In this document: piece by piece, positions 1-8,657 of the stretch
Layout: the number at the start of each line of letters is the position of its first letter
How positions within the stretch are numbered: position 1 is the stretch's first letter
NCBI RefSeq assembly: GCF_016907355.1
Contig: NZ_JAFBBW010000001.1
Location: 1,798,001-1,862,000 of the forward strand
Source: Agromyces aurantiacus
Lineage (GTDB): Bacteria; Actinomycetota; Actinomycetes; Actinomycetales; Microbacteriaceae
Length of the DNA: 64,000 bases
Direction: 5' to 3'
Made by a program: the position numbers and the translations under genes
The notes under the pieces: generated by a model
Told to the model about the DNA's origin: nothing
Database searches by the model: none
Seen by the model: the letters and a program-made list of their open reading frames with translations, nothing else

Positions 1-3000
1 TAGCCGTACTCGAAGCCCATCGCGGCGTACTCGCTGAGCAGCGAGTCGTAGATCCAGAACCGCGCCTGCTGGTCGGAGAGGTTCTGCAGCGGCAGCCACT
101 CCTGGCCGTTCACGCGGTCGTGGAGCACGGCGTGGCGCTGCACGAAGGTGCCGCGGCGAGCATCCTGGCCGACGAGGCGCACCGGGGTGCCCTCGAGCAG
201 GAGCGAGCCGAGCGCGAGCAGCTCGCCGAAGCCCCAGTCGATCTTGCCGTTGCGGCTCATGTCGACCCGCTTGGCCATCAACTGCTGGATCTTCGGGTGC
301 ACGGTGAAGCCGGAGGGCTTGTTGTTGAACGCGTCGCCGATCGCGTGGACGACCTCGGTCGACACGCCGGTCGTCTCGAGCTCGCCCGAGGCGACCTCGG
401 GCGCGCGCGTCGACTCGGTCGCGCCGACCACCGGGATCGCGCCGGTCTGCACCGCGTGGGTCTCCGCGAAGGCGCGCTCGAGGCGGTCCTGGAAGTCGCG
501 GTGCGCGTTCTCGTACTCCTCCTCGGTGATGTCGCCGCGTCCGACGAGCGCCTCGGTGTAGAGCTTGCGCACCGAGCGCTTCGCCTCGATGAGGTTGTAC
601 ATGAGCGGCTGCGTCATCGACGGGTCGTCGCCCTCGTTGTGGCCGCGGCGGCGATAGCAGACGAGGTCGATGACGACGTCGCGCTTGAACTCCTGGCGGT
701 ACCGGAAGGCCAGCTCGGCGACCCGCACGACCGCTTCGGGGTCGTCGCCGTTCACGTGGAAGATCGGAGCCTGGATGGCCTTCGCGACATCCGTCGAGTA
801 GATCGACGAGCGCGCGTCGCCGGGCACGGTCGTGAAGCCGACCTGGTTGTTCACCACGAGGTGGATGGTGCCGCCCGTGCGGTACGCCCGCAGCTGCGAC
901 ATCTGCATCGTCTCGACCACGACGCCCTGGCCGGCCATGGCCGCATCGCCGTGGATGAGGATCGGGAGGGTCGAGAAGGTGCCGATCGGCTTGCGGTCCT
1001 GCTTGGCGCGGACGATGCCCTCGAGCACGCCGTCGACCGCCTCGAGGTGCGATGGGTTCGCGGCGAGGGTCACGGGCACCTGCTGCCCGTCGTCGGCCGT
1101 GAAGACGCCCTCGGTGCCGAGGTGGTACTTCACGTCGCCCGAGCCCGAGAAGTTCTTGGTGTCCTGGGTGCCCTCGAACTCGCGGAAGACCTGGCCGTAC
1201 GTCTTGCCCGCGATGTTGGTGAGCACGTTGAGGCGGCCGCGGTGGGCCATGCCGATGGCGACCTCGTCGAGGCCCTCCTTCGCGGCGCCCTGCAGCACCT
1301 CGTCGAGCAGCGCGATCATCGACTCGCCGCCCTCGAGGCTGAAGCGCTTCTGCCCGACGTACTTGGTCTGCAGGAACGTCTCGAACGCCTCGGCCTCGTT
1401 GAGCTTGCCGAGGATGCGCATCTGCTCGTCGTGCGTGGGCTTCTCGTACTTGCGCTCGACCTGCTGCTGGATCCAGCGGCGCTGCACCGGGTCCTGGATG
1501 TGCATGTACTCGATGCCGATCGTGCGGCAGTACGAGTCGCGCAGGACGCCGAGGATGTCGCGCAGCAGTGCCGTGCGCTTGTCGCCGAAGCCGCCGGTGA
1601 CGAACTCCCGGTCGAGGTCCCAGAAGGTCAGGCCGTGGCTCTCGATGTCGAGGTCGGGGTGCGAGCGCTGGACGTACTCGAGCGGGTCGGTGTCGGCCAT
1701 CATGTGGCCGCGCACGCGGAACGAGTTGATGAGCTCCTGCACGCGCGCGGTCTTGTCGATCGCGCTGGCGATGTCGACGGAGATGTCGTGGTTCCACTTG
1801 ATGGGCTCGTACGGCAGGCGGAGCGCCGCGAAGAGGTCCTGGTAGAAGTTCCGCTCGCCGATGAGCAGCTCGTGCACCTTCTTCAGGAACTCGCCCGAGC
1901 CGGCGCCCTGGATGACGCGGTGGTCGTAGGTCGAGGTGAGCGTGATGGTCTTGCCGATCGCGAGGTTCGCGAGGGTCTTCTCGCTCGCGCCCTGGAACTC
2001 GGCCGGGTACTCGAGGGCGCCCGCGCCGATGATGCAGCCCTGGCCCTTCATGAGTCGCGGCACGGAGTGGACCGTGCCGATGCCGCCCGGGTTGGTCAGC
2101 GACACCGTCGCGCCCTTGAAGTCCTCGGCGGTGAGCTTGTTGGTGCGGGCCCGGCTGACCAGATCCTCGTAGGCGGCGAGGTACTCGTTGAAGGTCATGG
2201 TCTCGGCGCGCTTGATGGCGGGCACGAGCAGGGCCCGGGTGCCGTCGGGCTTCGGGATGTCGATCGCGATGCCGAGTCCGATGTGCGCGGGCTTGACGAG
2301 GCTCGGCTTGCCGTCGACCTCGGCGTAGTACACGTTCTGGCTCGGGAACTCCTTGAGCGCCTGGATGAGCGCCCACCCGATGAGGTGCGTGAACGACACC
2401 TTGCCACCGCGCGTGCGGCGCAGGTGGTTGTTGATGACGATCCGGTTGTCGATCATCAGCTTGGCCGGGATGGTGCGCACGCTCGTCGCCGTGGGGACCG
2501 CGAGCGACGCGTCCATGTTCGCGGCGAGGGTCTTCGGCAGCCCCTTGAGGGTCACGACCTCGTCCTCGCGCTCGCCGCCCTCGGCCTTGGGCTGGGGGCT
2601 CGTGACGGGGACGTCGGCGGGCACGGGCGCGGTGCGCGGGGCGACCGACGTGGTGCGCGCCTCGGGCGCCTGGCCGATCACGGCGCTCGGCGCGGTGGCG
2701 GGGTGCGAGGTGGCGGGCGGCGCGGGCGCGGCGGGTGCCTGCGCCGGTGCGGCGGCCTCGGCTGCCGGCGCGGCGGGCGCCGCGAGCGGGGCGCTCGGGG
2801 CGCTCGGGGCCGCGGCGGCCGCGGTCTCGTTCGCGGCGCGGAGCAGCTCGGCCTCGTCGGGCATCGGCGCCGGCGCGGGCGGAGCGGTTGCCTCACCGGT
2901 GCGCACCTGGCGGTAGTGCTCGAGCACCGGTCGCCAGGTCTCGTCGACGGATTGCGGGTCGGCGAGGAATCGCTCGTACATCTCGTCCACGAGCCACTCG

Positions 3001-3062
3001 TTGGCTCCGAACTCCGCCGACGTCGTCTCGTCGGACCCCGACCCGGTCAATTGGCTCGACAC
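1..3062 (-). CDS. kgd: Multifunctional 2-oxoglutarate decarboxylase/dehydrogenase E1-E2 fusion, 3' end cut by window
   Basis: This TCA-cycle enzyme decarboxylates 2-oxoglutarate with thiamine diphosphate and transfers the succinyl group. About 1020 residues are visible; actinobacterial KGD/OdhA proteins have about 1220-1260, so the C-terminus is missing. Order of parts: short E1o N-terminal helix (residues 1-40, with the [12 protein letters not shown] segment), Ala/Pro-rich linker (about 50-130), E2 succinyltransferase domain (about 150-395) with the catalytic motif DHRVIQGA (His near 381), then the E1 domain from about 430, with the GDDPEAVVR and [17 protein letters not shown] motifs of the thiamine diphosphate/Mg site. 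The start is GTG at 3062, preceded by GAGAGG; the protein begins [12 protein letters not shown]. There is no lipoyl domain, as expected for the actinobacterial fusion. It is divergent from guaB1. Confidence 0.96.
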   Translation of the reverse strand, partial: MSSQLTGSGSDETTSAEFGANEWLVDEMYERFLADPQSVDETWRPVLEHYRQVRTGEATAPPAPAPMPDEAELLRAANETAAAAAPSAPSAPLAAPAAPAAEAAAPAQAPAAPAPPATSHPATAPSAVIGQAPEARTTSVAPRTAPVPADVPVTSPQPKAEGGEREDEVVTLKGLPKTLAANMDASLAVPTATSVRTIPAKLMIDNRIVINNHLRRTRGGKVSFTHLIGWALIQALKEFPSQNVYYAEVDGKPSLVKPAHIGLGIAIDIPKPDGTRALLVPAIKRAETMTFNEYLAAYEDLVSRARTNKLTAEDFKGATVSLTNPGGIGTVHSVPRLMKGQGCIIGAGALEYPAEFQGASEKTLANLAIGKTITLTSTYDHRVIQGAGSGEFLKKVHELLIGERNFYQDLFAALRLPYEPIKWNHDISVDIASAIDKTARVQELINSFRVRGHMMADTDPLEYVQRSHPDLDIESHGLTFWDLDREFVTGGFGDKRTALLRDILGVLRDSYCRTIGIEYMHIQDPVQRRWIQQQVERKYEKPTHDEQMRILGKLNEAEAFETFLQTKYVGQKRFSLEGGESMIALLDEVLQGAAKEGLDEVAIGMAHRGRLNVLTNIAGKTYGQVFREFEGTQDTKNFSGSGDVKYHLGTEGVFTADDGQQVPVTLAANPSHLEAVDGVLEGIVRAKQDRKPIGTFSTLPILIHGDAAMAGQGVVVETMQMSQLRAYRTGGTIHLVVNNQVGFTTVPGDARSSIYSTDVAKAIQAPIFHVNGDDPEAVVRVAELAFRYRQEFKRDVVIDLVCYRRRGHNEGDDPSMTQPLMYNLIEAKRSVRKLYTEALVGRGDITEEEYENAHRDFQDRLERAFAETHAVQTGAIPVVGATESTRAPEVASGELETTGVSTEVVHAIGDAFNNKPSGFTVHPKIQQLMAKRVDMSRNGKIDWGFGELLALGSLLLEGTPVRLVGQDARRGTFVQRHAVLHDRVNGQEWLPLQNLSDQQARFWIYDSLLSEYAAMGFEYG

Positions 3063-3183
3063 AGCCTCTCGCCCACTCTCTCCGTTGATGGTTGCTCACC
3101 TTGGCGGCGTGGCGCGCGCAGCACGTCGCGGAACGCCCTCACAAGCCTAAACCCGTTCCGGGGAGAGCCGGGACCGCGCACGG

Positions 3184-3189
3184 TAGCGT
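3184..3189 (+). promoter_or_regulatory. -10 element of a probable leaderless guaB1 promoter
   Basis: TAGCGT lies 7 nt before the guaB1 ATG and there is no Shine-Dalgarno sequence between them, so the transcript probably begins at or next to the start codon. Confidence 0.45.
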
Positions 3190-3196
3190 GAACGGC

Positions 3197-4636
3197 ATGC
3201 AGTTCTACCGCACGACGCCCCGGCACGATCTCACGTACTCCGACGTCTTCCTCGTGCCGAGCCGGTCGGGCGTGTCGAGCCGGCTCGACGTGTCGCTCGC
3301 GCCCGACGACGGGTCGGGCGCCTCGATCCCGATCGTCTCGGCGAACATGAACTCCGTCACAGGCCCCCGGCTCGCGGCGACGCTCGCGCGCCGTGGCGGG
3401 ATCGGCGTGCTCCCGCAGGACCTCCCGCTGCAGGAGCTCGACGACGCCATCCGCTGGGTCAAGTCGCGGCCGGCCCGGTTCGACGTGCCGCACGCGTTCT
3501 CCGTCGACCAGACCGCGGCCGACGCCCTCGAGGTGCTCCCGCCGGTCGAGGGGCACGGCATCGTGCTGCACGACGACGACGGGCGGTACGCGGGCACGAT
3601 CCCCGCGGCGCGACTGGCGACCGCGCTGCCCGACGCGCGGCTCGGCGACCTGGTGCACGGCGCCATCCCGTCGCTGGACGCCGACGACGTCGACACGCCG
3701 CGCCGGGCGTTCGACCTGATGGTCGATGCCGGGATCGACTTCGCGCCCGTGCTCGAGCACGGACGCGTGATCGGCACCCTGAGCCGGCGGAGCGCGCTGC
3801 GGGGCACGGTGTCCGAGCCGAACACGGATGCCTCGGGCCGGCTGCGGGTCGCGGCGGCCGTCGGCATCAACGGCGACGTCGCGGCGAAGGCGCGCGCGCT
3901 GGCGGCCGCCGGCGTCGACATGATCGTGGTCGACACCGCGCACGGGCACCAGGAGGGGATGATCCGGGCGGTGCGCACGGTCAGGGCGGCGGGTCTCGGC
4001 ATCCCGATCGTCGCGGGCAACATCGTCACCGCCGACGCGGTCGCCGACCTCGTCGAGGCCGGCGCCGACGTGCTGAAGGTCGGCGTCGGACCCGGTGCGA
4101 TGTGCACCACGCGCATGATGACGGCGGTCGGCCGGCCGCAGTTCTCGGCGGTGCTCGAGACGTCCGAGGCCGCCCGCGAGGCGGGCGCGGCCGTGTGGGC
4201 CGACGGCGGCGTGCGGTACCCGCGCGACGTGGCGCTCGCGCTCGCGGCGGGCGCGGCATCCGTCATGATCGGCTCGTGGTTCGCGGGCACGATCGAGGCC
4301 CCGGGCACGCTGCGCCGCGACGCCGACGGCCGGGTCTACAAGGAGAGCTGGGGCATGGCCTCGACCAAGGCGGTCAAGGAGCGGTTCGGACGCCTGTCGG
4401 CATACGAGCTCGCGCGCAAGGAGCTCTTCGCCGAGGGGATCTCGTCGTCGGCGATCTACCTCGACCCGCTGCGTCCGTCCCTCGAGGACCTGCTCGACAT
4501 GATCACCTCGGGCGTGCGCAGCTCGTTCACCTATGCGGGCGCGCGCACGGTCCCGGAGTTCCGGGAGCGTGCGCTCGTCGGCATCCAGTCGGCCGCGGGC
4601 TACGAGGAGGGCAAGGCGCTCCCGGTCAGCTGGTGA
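3197..4636 (+). CDS. guaB1: GuaB1-family IMP dehydrogenase-related protein (probable GMP reductase)
   Basis: A 479-aa TIM-barrel protein of the IMPDH/GMPR superfamily. The N-terminus MQFYRTTPRHDLTYSDVFLV and the segment SANMNSVTGPRLAATLARRGG are typical of the family. A CBS-like insertion occupies about residues 105-215, and the catalytic loop GVGPGAMCTTRMMTAVG places the nucleophilic Cys at 303. Actinobacteria carry GuaB1 beside the true IMP dehydrogenase GuaB2; in mycobacteria GuaB1 has been reported as a GMP reductase, so GMP-to-IMP salvage is the likeliest role. ATG 3197 is chosen over longer in-frame options because homology starts at MQFYRT and a -10 element sits 7 nt upstream. Specific activity is inferred from the family. 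Confidence 0.93.
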   Translation: MQFYRTTPRHDLTYSDVFLVPSRSGVSSRLDVSLAPDDGSGASIPIVSANMNSVTGPRLAATLARRGGIGVLPQDLPLQELDDAIRWVKSRPARFDVPHAFSVDQTAADALEVLPPVEGHGIVLHDDDGRYAGTIPAARLATALPDARLGDLVHGAIPSLDADDVDTPRRAFDLMVDAGIDFAPVLEHGRVIGTLSRRSALRGTVSEPNTDASGRLRVAAAVGINGDVAAKARALAAAGVDMIVVDTAHGHQEGMIRAVRTVRAAGLGIPIVAGNIVTADAVADLVEAGADVLKVGVGPGAMCTTRMMTAVGRPQFSAVLETSEAAREAGAAVWADGGVRYPRDVALALAAGAASVMIGSWFAGTIEAPGTLRRDADGRVYKESWGMASTKAVKERFGRLSAYELARKELFAEGISSSAIYLDPLRPSLEDLLDMITSGVRSSFTYAGARTVPEFRERALVGIQSAAGYEEGKALPVSW

Positions 4637-4694
4637 GCGCGGCCGCCCGATCCCTGGCTGTGGACGGATGCCGCAGCACCGCGAGTCCGCTGGC

Positions 4695-4700
4695 TACGCT
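4695..4700 (+). promoter_or_regulatory. -10 element of a probable leaderless promoter
   Basis: TACGCT ends 6 nt before the ATG at 4707, with no ribosome binding site in the gap. Confidence 0.4.
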
Positions 4701-4706
4701 CGCCGC

Positions 4707-5171
4707 ATGACGCAGCCGGTCCATCCATTCGCCATCCTGGCCGACCCCGTTCGGCGTCGCATCGTGGAGATCCTCGCGGTCGGCGAGCATTCCGCCGGAA
4801 CGCTGGGCGACGTGGTCGCGACCGAGCACGGCATCTCGGCCAGCGCGGTCTCGCATCACCTGCGGACGCTTCGCGACCACGGCGCCGTGTTCTCGACCGT
4901 GGATCCCGTCGAGCCGCGGTCGCGCACCTACCGGCTCAGCCAGGAGTTCCTCGCCCTCCTCGACGATGAGGTCGAGCGGCTGTTCCGGCTCTGGGACCAC
5001 CGGTACGGGACGACGGAGCGACGCGCGCCGCTGGTGGACCCGCCGCGGTCGCGCCCCTCCCGGCCGCACCGATTCGGCGTCGCCGCCGAGCGACGCGCCG
5101 AGGAGCGCGCGGTCGCGTGGGGTCGCCGGGACCACACGCCGGTCGCTGCCGATCCGCGATCCGTGCGCTGA
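4707..5171 (+). CDS. ArsR/SmtB-type winged-helix transcriptional regulator
   Basis: A 154-aa DNA-binding regulator. Residues about 5-90 form a winged helix: FAILADPVRRRIVEILAVGEHSAGTL followed by the recognition helix region ISASAVSHHLRTLRDHGAV and a wing ending in SRTYRLS. No metal-binding Cys pair (ELCVC type) is present, so metal sensing is unlikely; it resembles the ArsR proteins that repress their neighbours in actinobacteria. The last 50-60 residues are Arg/Pro-rich and look disordered. It follows guaB1 by 70 bp but has its own -10 element, so it need not be co-transcribed. The target is unknown. Confidence 0.85.
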   Translation: MTQPVHPFAILADPVRRRIVEILAVGEHSAGTLGDVVATEHGISASAVSHHLRTLRDHGAVFSTVDPVEPRSRTYRLSQEFLALLDDEVERLFRLWDHRYGTTERRAPLVDPPRSRPSRPHRFGVAAERRAEERAVAWGRRDHTPVAADPRSVR

Positions 5172-5208
5172 CGAGGCGGCGTTCGACCGCGCTCGGCGTG
5201 CCGAGAAC

Positions 5209-5544
5209 GTTTCCAGTTCGCTCGTCTGAAGCCTCCCTCATTTGAGGCCCCGCTCAACCGGCGGTGCTTCGGCCGGGTTGCCCTGGGCGATCGACGCGGC
5301 GGGCCTCATTTGAGGCCCCGCTCAAGCGGCTGTGCTTCGGCCGGGTTGCCCTGGGTGATCGACGCGGCGGGCCTCATTTGAGGCTGCGCTCATCTCGCCG
5401 GGGGTGGCTGGGGCGGTGCCGTTCGGGGCGGCTGGCCTCATTTGAGGCGGCGTTCATGCGGTGGGCACTCGGGGGTGGGTTGGCGGGAGGGCGCTCGGTG
5501 CCGGGCCTCATTTGAGGCCGGGTTCAGACGAGCGAACTGGAAAC
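5209..5544. repeat. Noncoding element with 22-bp terminal inverted repeats and five internal hairpin repeats
   Basis: The left end 5209-5230 (GTTTCCAGTTCGCTCGTC...) and the right end 5523-5544 are exact reverse complements over 22 bp. Between them GCCTCATTTGAGGC occurs at 5303-5316, 5371-5384, 5435-5448 and 5505-5518, and a fifth copy lacking the first G is at 5236-5248. Start-to-start spacing is 64-70 bp. Each copy can fold as GCCUC-AUUU-GAGGC. Each is followed by a GCTCA/GTTCA-like box, and the first two 68-bp units are nearly identical. The AT-rich core stands out in the GC-rich surroundings. No convincing gene lies inside. It may be a mobile-element remnant (MITE-like) or a structured RNA; no target-site duplication is seen. 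Confidence 0.8.
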
Positions 5545-5714
5545 AGTCGCCGCGGAGGATACGGGTGAGGCGGGGCGGCCGGGGCGGGGCGAGGCGGGGA
5601 GGTGACGCGAGGGGGGCGAGGCGGGGAAGGAGGCTGGGGTGAGGCGAACGACGCCACGGCGTCGCCACGGGTGACGAGGGTGTGACGGCTCGGCGGTGGA
5701 GCGGCAACCGCCGT
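5545..5714. other. G-rich noncoding tract before the CNNM promoter
   Basis: The + strand from about 5565 to 5640 carries many GGGG runs in a GAGGCGGGG-like repetitive context, including 5572-5575, 5581-5584, 5586-5589, 5596-5599 and 5611-5616. No gene is supported here. The tract could form G-quadruplexes. Confidence 0.4.
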
Positions 5715-5720
5715 TATACT
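5715..5720 (+). promoter_or_regulatory. -10 element for the leader peptide/CNNM transcript
   Basis: TATACT is one base from the consensus TATAAT and is the best -10 in the gap. It is followed by a near-palindrome GGATCGACCATGGATGATCC (5721-5740) that covers the expected start site and the leader ATG. No clear -35 is seen. Confidence 0.55.
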
Positions 5721-5729
5721 GGATCGACC

Positions 5730-5807
5730 ATGGATGATCCTCCCTCTGCGACCACCCCCGGCCATAGACCCTCGCCCGTGACCGAACGGGATGGTGCGGA
5801 TGTCTGA
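5730..5807 (+). CDS. Possible 25-aa proline/acid-rich leader peptide upstream of the CNNM gene
   Basis: This short reading frame begins MDDPPSATTPGHRPSP and ends at a TGA (5805-5807) that overlaps the ATG at 5800 of the CNNM gene. Its ATG is only 9 nt after the -10 hexamer, so it would be translated from an almost leaderless mRNA. The acidic/proline N-terminus resembles MgtL (MEPDP...), the Salmonella and E. coli leader in which ribosome instability at low Mg2+ switches on a Mg2+ transporter gene. The downstream CNNM/CorC family is linked to Mg2+ transport, so the same logic is plausible here. That the frame is translated is inference only. Confidence 0.4.
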   Translation: MDDPPSATTPGHRPSPVTERDGADV

Positions 5808-7131
5808 GTGGATCCTCCTCGGCATCGGGCTCATCCTCACGATCGGCACGGGCTTGTTCGTTGCGAGCGAGTTCGCGCTCGTGAACCTCGATCGATCCGA
5901 CCTCGAAGCCCGGCGCGCCAAGGGCGAGACCCGGCTCGGTCTCACGATCGAGGCGCTGAAGATCACCTCGACGCACCTGTCGAGCGCGCAGCTCGGCATC
6001 ACGCTCACCACGCTGCTGACCGGCTACACGATGGAGCCGGCGATCTCGTCGCTGCTCGCCGACCCGCTTCGCGCGCTCGGGCTCCCCGACGGCGCCATCC
6101 GGCCGGTGGGCGCGATCACCGCGATGATCGTCGCGACGTTGCTCTCGATGATCATCGGCGAGCTCGTGCCGAAGAACTTCGCGCTCGCCCTGCCGCTCGC
6201 GACGGCGAAGATCGTGATGCCGTTCCAGACCGCCTTCACGTGGGTGTTCCGCCCCGCCATCGCCGTGCTCAACGGCAGCGCGAACGGGCTGCTGCGCGCG
6301 TTCGGCATCGAGCCGAAGGAGGAGCTCTCCGGCGCGCGATCGGCCGAGGAGCTCTCCTCGCTCGTGCGCCGCTCCGCGAGCGCGGGTGTCCTGGAAGAGG
6401 ACACCGCGACCCTGCTCGGCCGCACCCTGCGCTTCTCCGAGCACGACGCGTCCGATGTCATGACGCCGCGCCCGCGCGTCGCGGCCGTGCAGCGCACCGA
6501 GCCGGCCGAGGCGGTCATCGAGCTCGCACGCCAGACCGGGTTCTCGCGCTTCCCCGTCTACGACGAGGACCTGGACGACGTCGTGGGGCTCGTCCACGTC
6601 AAGCAGGCCGTCGCGGTCCCCCGCGAGAAGCGCGGCGACGTGCCCGCGTCGGCGCTGCAGAGCGAGGCGCTCCGCGTGCCCGAGACGATCAAGCTCGATT
6701 CGCTGCTCGGCGAGCTGCGCGGTCGCGGCTACCAGATGGCGGTCGTGGTCGACGAGTACGGGGGCACGGCGGGCGTCGCGACCCTCGAGGACCTCGTCGA
6801 GGAACTCGTGGGCGAGGTCTCGGACGAGCACGACCGCACGCGCGCGGGGGTCGTCCGCCGCGGCGAGTTCGTGAGCTTCCCCGGCATCCTCCGGCCCGAC
6901 GAGCTGCTGGATCGCACGGGCATCCGGGTGCCCGAGGGCGGCGCGTACGAGACGGTCGCCGGGTTCGTCATGGCGGCCCTCGGTCGCATCCCGGCCGTGG
7001 GCGACGAGGTCGAGGTCGAGGGCGGCCGGTTCCGCGTCCAGCGCATGGACGGCCGGCGCATCGACCGGATCCAGTTCACGCCCGCGACCGCGCGGACGCA
7101 TGCCGACGTCGTGACGGAGGTCGAGCGATGA
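5791..7131 (+). CDS. CNNM/CorC-family membrane protein with CBS pair (HlyC/CorC type)
   Basis: A 446-aa integral membrane protein, or 443 aa if ATG 5800 is used. Residues about 5-190 form the CNNM/DUF21 transmembrane domain (segments WILLGIGLILTIGTGLFVASEFALV and PVGAITAMIVATLLSMIIGELVPKNFALALP). A CBS pair follows at about 205-335 (VMTPRPRVAAVQ; VVVDEYGGTAGVATLEDLVEELVGEV), then a C-terminal CorC_HlyC domain (about 350-440). Members of this family (MpfA, CorC, YugS-like) are tied to Mg2+ efflux and tolerance. It overlaps the next CNNM gene by ATGA, so the pair is translationally coupled. Neither start has a good ribosome binding site, and the leader frame stops inside the start region. Confidence 0.93.
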   Translation: MVRMSEWILLGIGLILTIGTGLFVASEFALVNLDRSDLEARRAKGETRLGLTIEALKITSTHLSSAQLGITLTTLLTGYTMEPAISSLLADPLRALGLPDGAIRPVGAITAMIVATLLSMIIGELVPKNFALALPLATAKIVMPFQTAFTWVFRPAIAVLNGSANGLLRAFGIEPKEELSGARSAEELSSLVRRSASAGVLEEDTATLLGRTLRFSEHDASDVMTPRPRVAAVQRTEPAEAVIELARQTGFSRFPVYDEDLDDVVGLVHVKQAVAVPREKRGDVPASALQSEALRVPETIKLDSLLGELRGRGYQMAVVVDEYGGTAGVATLEDLVEELVGEVSDEHDRTRAGVVRRGEFVSFPGILRPDELLDRTGIRVPEGGAYETVAGFVMAALGRIPAVGDEVEVEGGRFRVQRMDGRRIDRIQFTPATARTHADVVTEVER

Positions 7132-8165
7132 GCGACTGGGTCGGACTCGCCTGGCTGTTCGTGCTGCTGGCCGGCAACGCGTTCTTCGTCGGCGCGGAAT
7201 TCGCCGTCATCTCGGCACGCCGGTCGCAGATCGAGCCGCTCGCGGAGAAGGGCCGGCGCAGCGCGAAGACCGCGCTCTGGGCGATGGAGCACGCGACGCT
7301 CATGCTCGCGATGAGCCAGCTCGGCATCACGATCTGCTCGCTGCTGATCCTGACCGTCTCGGAGCCCGCCATCCATCACCTCCTCGAGGCGCCGCTGCAG
7401 CTGACCGGGTGGTCCGAGGAGGTCGTGTCGACGATCGCGTTCGTGATCGCGCTCCTGCTGGTCTCCTACCTGCACGTCGTGCTCGGCGAGATGGTGCCCA
7501 AGAACCTCTCGTTCTCGCTGCCCGACCGTGCGGTGCTCGTGCTCGCGCCGCCGCTCGTGTTCATCGCCCGCGTCTTCCGACCGGTGATCGTGGCGCTCAA
7601 CGCGACCGCGAACGGCGTGCTGCGGCTCTTCGGCGTGGAACCCAAGAGCGAGGCCACCTCGACGTACACGCTCGAGGAGGTGCAGACGATCGTCGACCAG
7701 TCGCGTCGCGAGGGCGTGCTGCACGACGCGAGCGGGACGCTGTCGGCCGCGTTCGAGTTCACGACGAAGCGCGTGAGCGACGTCGCGGTGCCGATGTCCG
7801 AGCTCGTGTGCCTGCCGGCGGATGCCACGCCGGGCGACGTCGAGCGCGCGGTCGCGCGCCGCGGCTTCTCGCGGTACGTGCTCGCGGGCGAGGACGGCGA
7901 GCCCGACGGCTACGTGCACCTCAAGGACGTCATCGACCTCGACGACGACGAGTTCGACGACCCGCTCCCGCCCAAGCGCATCCGCCGCCTCGTGTCGATC
8001 TTCGCCGGCACCGACCTCGAGGACGCGCTCGCGACCATGCGCCGCCAGGGTGCGCACGTGGCGCGGGCGTTCGACGACCAGGGTCGCACGACGGGCGTGA
8101 TCTTCCTCGAGGACATCATCGAGGAGCTCGTGGGCGAGGTCGAGGACGCCACCCGGAGGGGGTAG
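7128..8165 (+). CDS. Second CNNM-family membrane protein, CBS pair but no CorC_HlyC tail
   Basis: A 345-aa protein beginning MSDWVGLAWLFVLLAGNAFFVGAEFAVISARRSQIE. The CNNM/DUF21 membrane domain covers about residues 1-185 (including FVIALLLVSYLHVVLGEMVPKN) and the CBS pair about 200-335, ending VIFLEDIIEELVGEVEDATRRG. Unlike its upstream partner it stops right after the CBS region, so it lacks the CorC_HlyC domain. The ATG overlaps the preceding TGA (ATGA). The two unequal paralogues may form a heterodimer, since CNNM proteins work as dimers; that is inference. Ion specificity cannot be read from the sequence. Confidence 0.92.
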   Translation: MSDWVGLAWLFVLLAGNAFFVGAEFAVISARRSQIEPLAEKGRRSAKTALWAMEHATLMLAMSQLGITICSLLILTVSEPAIHHLLEAPLQLTGWSEEVVSTIAFVIALLLVSYLHVVLGEMVPKNLSFSLPDRAVLVLAPPLVFIARVFRPVIVALNATANGVLRLFGVEPKSEATSTYTLEEVQTIVDQSRREGVLHDASGTLSAAFEFTTKRVSDVAVPMSELVCLPADATPGDVERAVARRGFSRYVLAGEDGEPDGYVHLKDVIDLDDDEFDDPLPPKRIRRLVSIFAGTDLEDALATMRRQGAHVARAFDDQGRTTGVIFLEDIIEELVGEVEDATRRG

Positions 8166-8187
8166 CGCGGCGGGGCGGCGGGCGGCG

Positions 8188-8193
8188 TAGACT
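8188..8193 (+). promoter_or_regulatory. -10 element of the VOC gene
   Basis: TAGACT lies 29 nt upstream of the start codon; a GAGGTGA ribosome binding site is at 8212-8218. Confidence 0.4.
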
Positions 8194-8222
8194 GCGCCCG
8201 TCAAGGAAGCTGAGGTGAACTC

Positions 8223-8645
8223 ATGTTCGAGAACTCCATCGCGATGGCCTCGCTCGCCGCCTCCGATCAGGCGCGTGCCCGGACGTTCTGGAAGGACGTG
8301 TTCGGGCTCGACCCGGTGCGCAGCGACCTGGGAGGCGACTTCTACGTGATCGGCGGCACCGCCGTCCTCGTCTACGAGTCCCAGTTCGCCGGTACGAACA
8401 AGGCGACGGCGTTCTCGATCATGACCGACGATCTCGACCGCGACATGGCCGCACTCCGTGCGAAGGGCATCGTCTTCCACGACTACGACCTGCCGGGGAT
8501 CAAGACCGAGAACGGCGTCGTGGAGATGGACGGCGAGCGCGGCGCGTGGTTCGACGACAGCGAGGGCAACATCATCTCGATCGCCCAGCCGACCGGCATG
8601 TCGATGGACGAGGCCAAGTCCATGCTCGCCGCCGTCCGGACCTGA
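8223..8645 (+). CDS. VOC-superfamily (glyoxalase-like) protein
   Basis: A 140-aa single-domain protein with the two beta-alpha-beta-beta-beta modules of the vicinal oxygen chelate fold: MFENSIAMASLAASDQARARTFWKDVFGLDP (module 1) and KATAFSIMTDDLDRDMAALRAKG...GAWFDDSEGNIISIAQP (module 2). The DSEGN(I/L) ending is typical of glyoxalase/bleomycin-resistance relatives. The usual second-module metal Glu is not obvious, so the reaction cannot be assigned. It has its own promoter and a good ribosome binding site, and it converges with the flavoprotein gene 12 bp away. Confidence 0.85.
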   Translation: MFENSIAMASLAASDQARARTFWKDVFGLDPVRSDLGGDFYVIGGTAVLVYESQFAGTNKATAFSIMTDDLDRDMAALRAKGIVFHDYDLPGIKTENGVVEMDGERGAWFDDSEGNIISIAQPTGMSMDEAKSMLAAVRT

Positions 8646-8657
8646 GGCGACCCCGGG

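Noticed and set aside
120..3191. 1023-residue + strand open frame opposite kgd
   Set aside because: It is the antisense shadow of kgd. Its translation is Arg/Leu/Glu/Val low-complexity with no domain, while the minus frame matches KGD throughout.
5236..5518. CRISPR array
   Set aside because: The repeat core is only 14 nt, the spacers are partly repeated (units 1 and 2 share almost the whole unit) and no cas genes are near.
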